Shown here in pieces: positions 6,949-7,086 of a stretch of 7,086 nucleotides of DNA. Source of the stretch: an uncultured Bryobacteraceae bacterium (GTDB lineage Bacteria; Acidobacteriota; Terriglobia; Bryobacterales; Bryobacteraceae). The notes under the pieces are model-generated. The model was not told the DNA's origin. It did no database searches and was given only the letters and a program-made list of their open reading frames with translations. Within the stretch, counting starts at the first letter, position 1; every line of letters begins with the position of its first letter. A program made the position numbers and the translations under genes. The stretch spans positions 1-7,086 of the forward strand of contig CAKZVG010000457.1 in assembly GCA_937921835.1 (NCBI GenBank). Reading direction: 5' to 3'.

Positions 6949-7086
6949 GTGACGAAAGCCGTGATCCTAGCCGCCGGCCGCGGCACCCGCATGGGCGGCC
7001 TGACCCGCGACATCCCCAAGCCGATGCTGCCGGTCAAGGGCCGTCCGCTGATCGAGCACATTCTCGACCGCCTGCGGGCGGACGGC
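6949..7086 (+). CDS. Sugar-phosphate nucleotidyltransferase, N-terminal fragment (runs off window)
   Basis: The first 46 codons of a gene that continues past the right edge. The translation from GTG opens M-T-K-A-V-I-L-A-A-G, with the family signature LAAGRGTRMGGLT (residues 7-19) followed by PKPMLPV (23-29) and GRPLIEHIL (31-39). In the NTP_transferase family the GxGTR loop binds the nucleotide phosphates and the Lys of PKP (Lys24) contacts the phosphate groups. Such enzymes join a nucleoside triphosphate and a sugar 1-phosphate to give a nucleotide sugar and pyrophosphate in the cytoplasm. The sugar and nucleotide cannot be assigned from this fragment; mannose-1-P guanylyltransferase, glucose-1-P thymidylyl- or uridylyltransferase and MurNAc-1-P uridylyltransferase types share these motifs. 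The GTG is chosen because family members normally begin two or three residues before AVILAAG; the frame is open further upstream but offers no better start. It is divergent from the transporter, 20 bases away. Confidence 0.88.
   Translation, partial: MTKAVILAAGRGTRMGGLTRDIPKPMLPVKGRPLIEHILDRLRADG

Overview
The window looks like part of a GC-rich bacterial chromosome (judged by eye, not counted). The architecture of the two secreted proteases and the general protein style suggest an acidobacterium, perhaps of the Bryobacterales/Solibacter group. That placement is inference; no marker gene is present to confirm it. I saw no mobile element, CRISPR array, tRNA or rRNA.

Layout. Positions 1-758 (+) hold the 3' part of a gene for an unrecognised protein. 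A 136-base gap follows, with a nested inverted repeat and a strong Shine-Dalgarno sequence. Positions 895-3234 and 3256-5613 (+) hold two tandem paralogous genes for secreted subtilisin-like (S8) proteases. Each has a signal peptide, an I9-type propeptide, a catalytic domain split by a PA domain, and two C-terminal beta-sandwich-like regions. Both triads are intact, and only 21 bases separate the genes. One base beyond the second protease stop lies the stop of a convergent gene (5615-6928, -) for a major facilitator transporter of the anion:cation symporter / hexuronate type. Divergent from it, after 20 bases, the start of a sugar-phosphate nucleotidyltransferase gene (6949 onward, +) runs off the window.

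How they may work together. The two proteases form a unit for export and extracellular protein degradation, probably co-transcribed. The transporter and the nucleotidyltransferase belong to sugar-acid uptake and nucleotide-sugar synthesis and have no visible functional link to the proteases.

The most unusual signal is the 20-base gap between the two divergent genes. It holds overlapping -10 elements on opposite strands (TATAAT on -, TATAGT on +). Each ends exactly 6 bases before a GTG start codon, and neither start has a well-placed Shine-Dalgarno. The simplest reading is one symmetric promoter core that makes two leaderless mRNAs in opposite directions.
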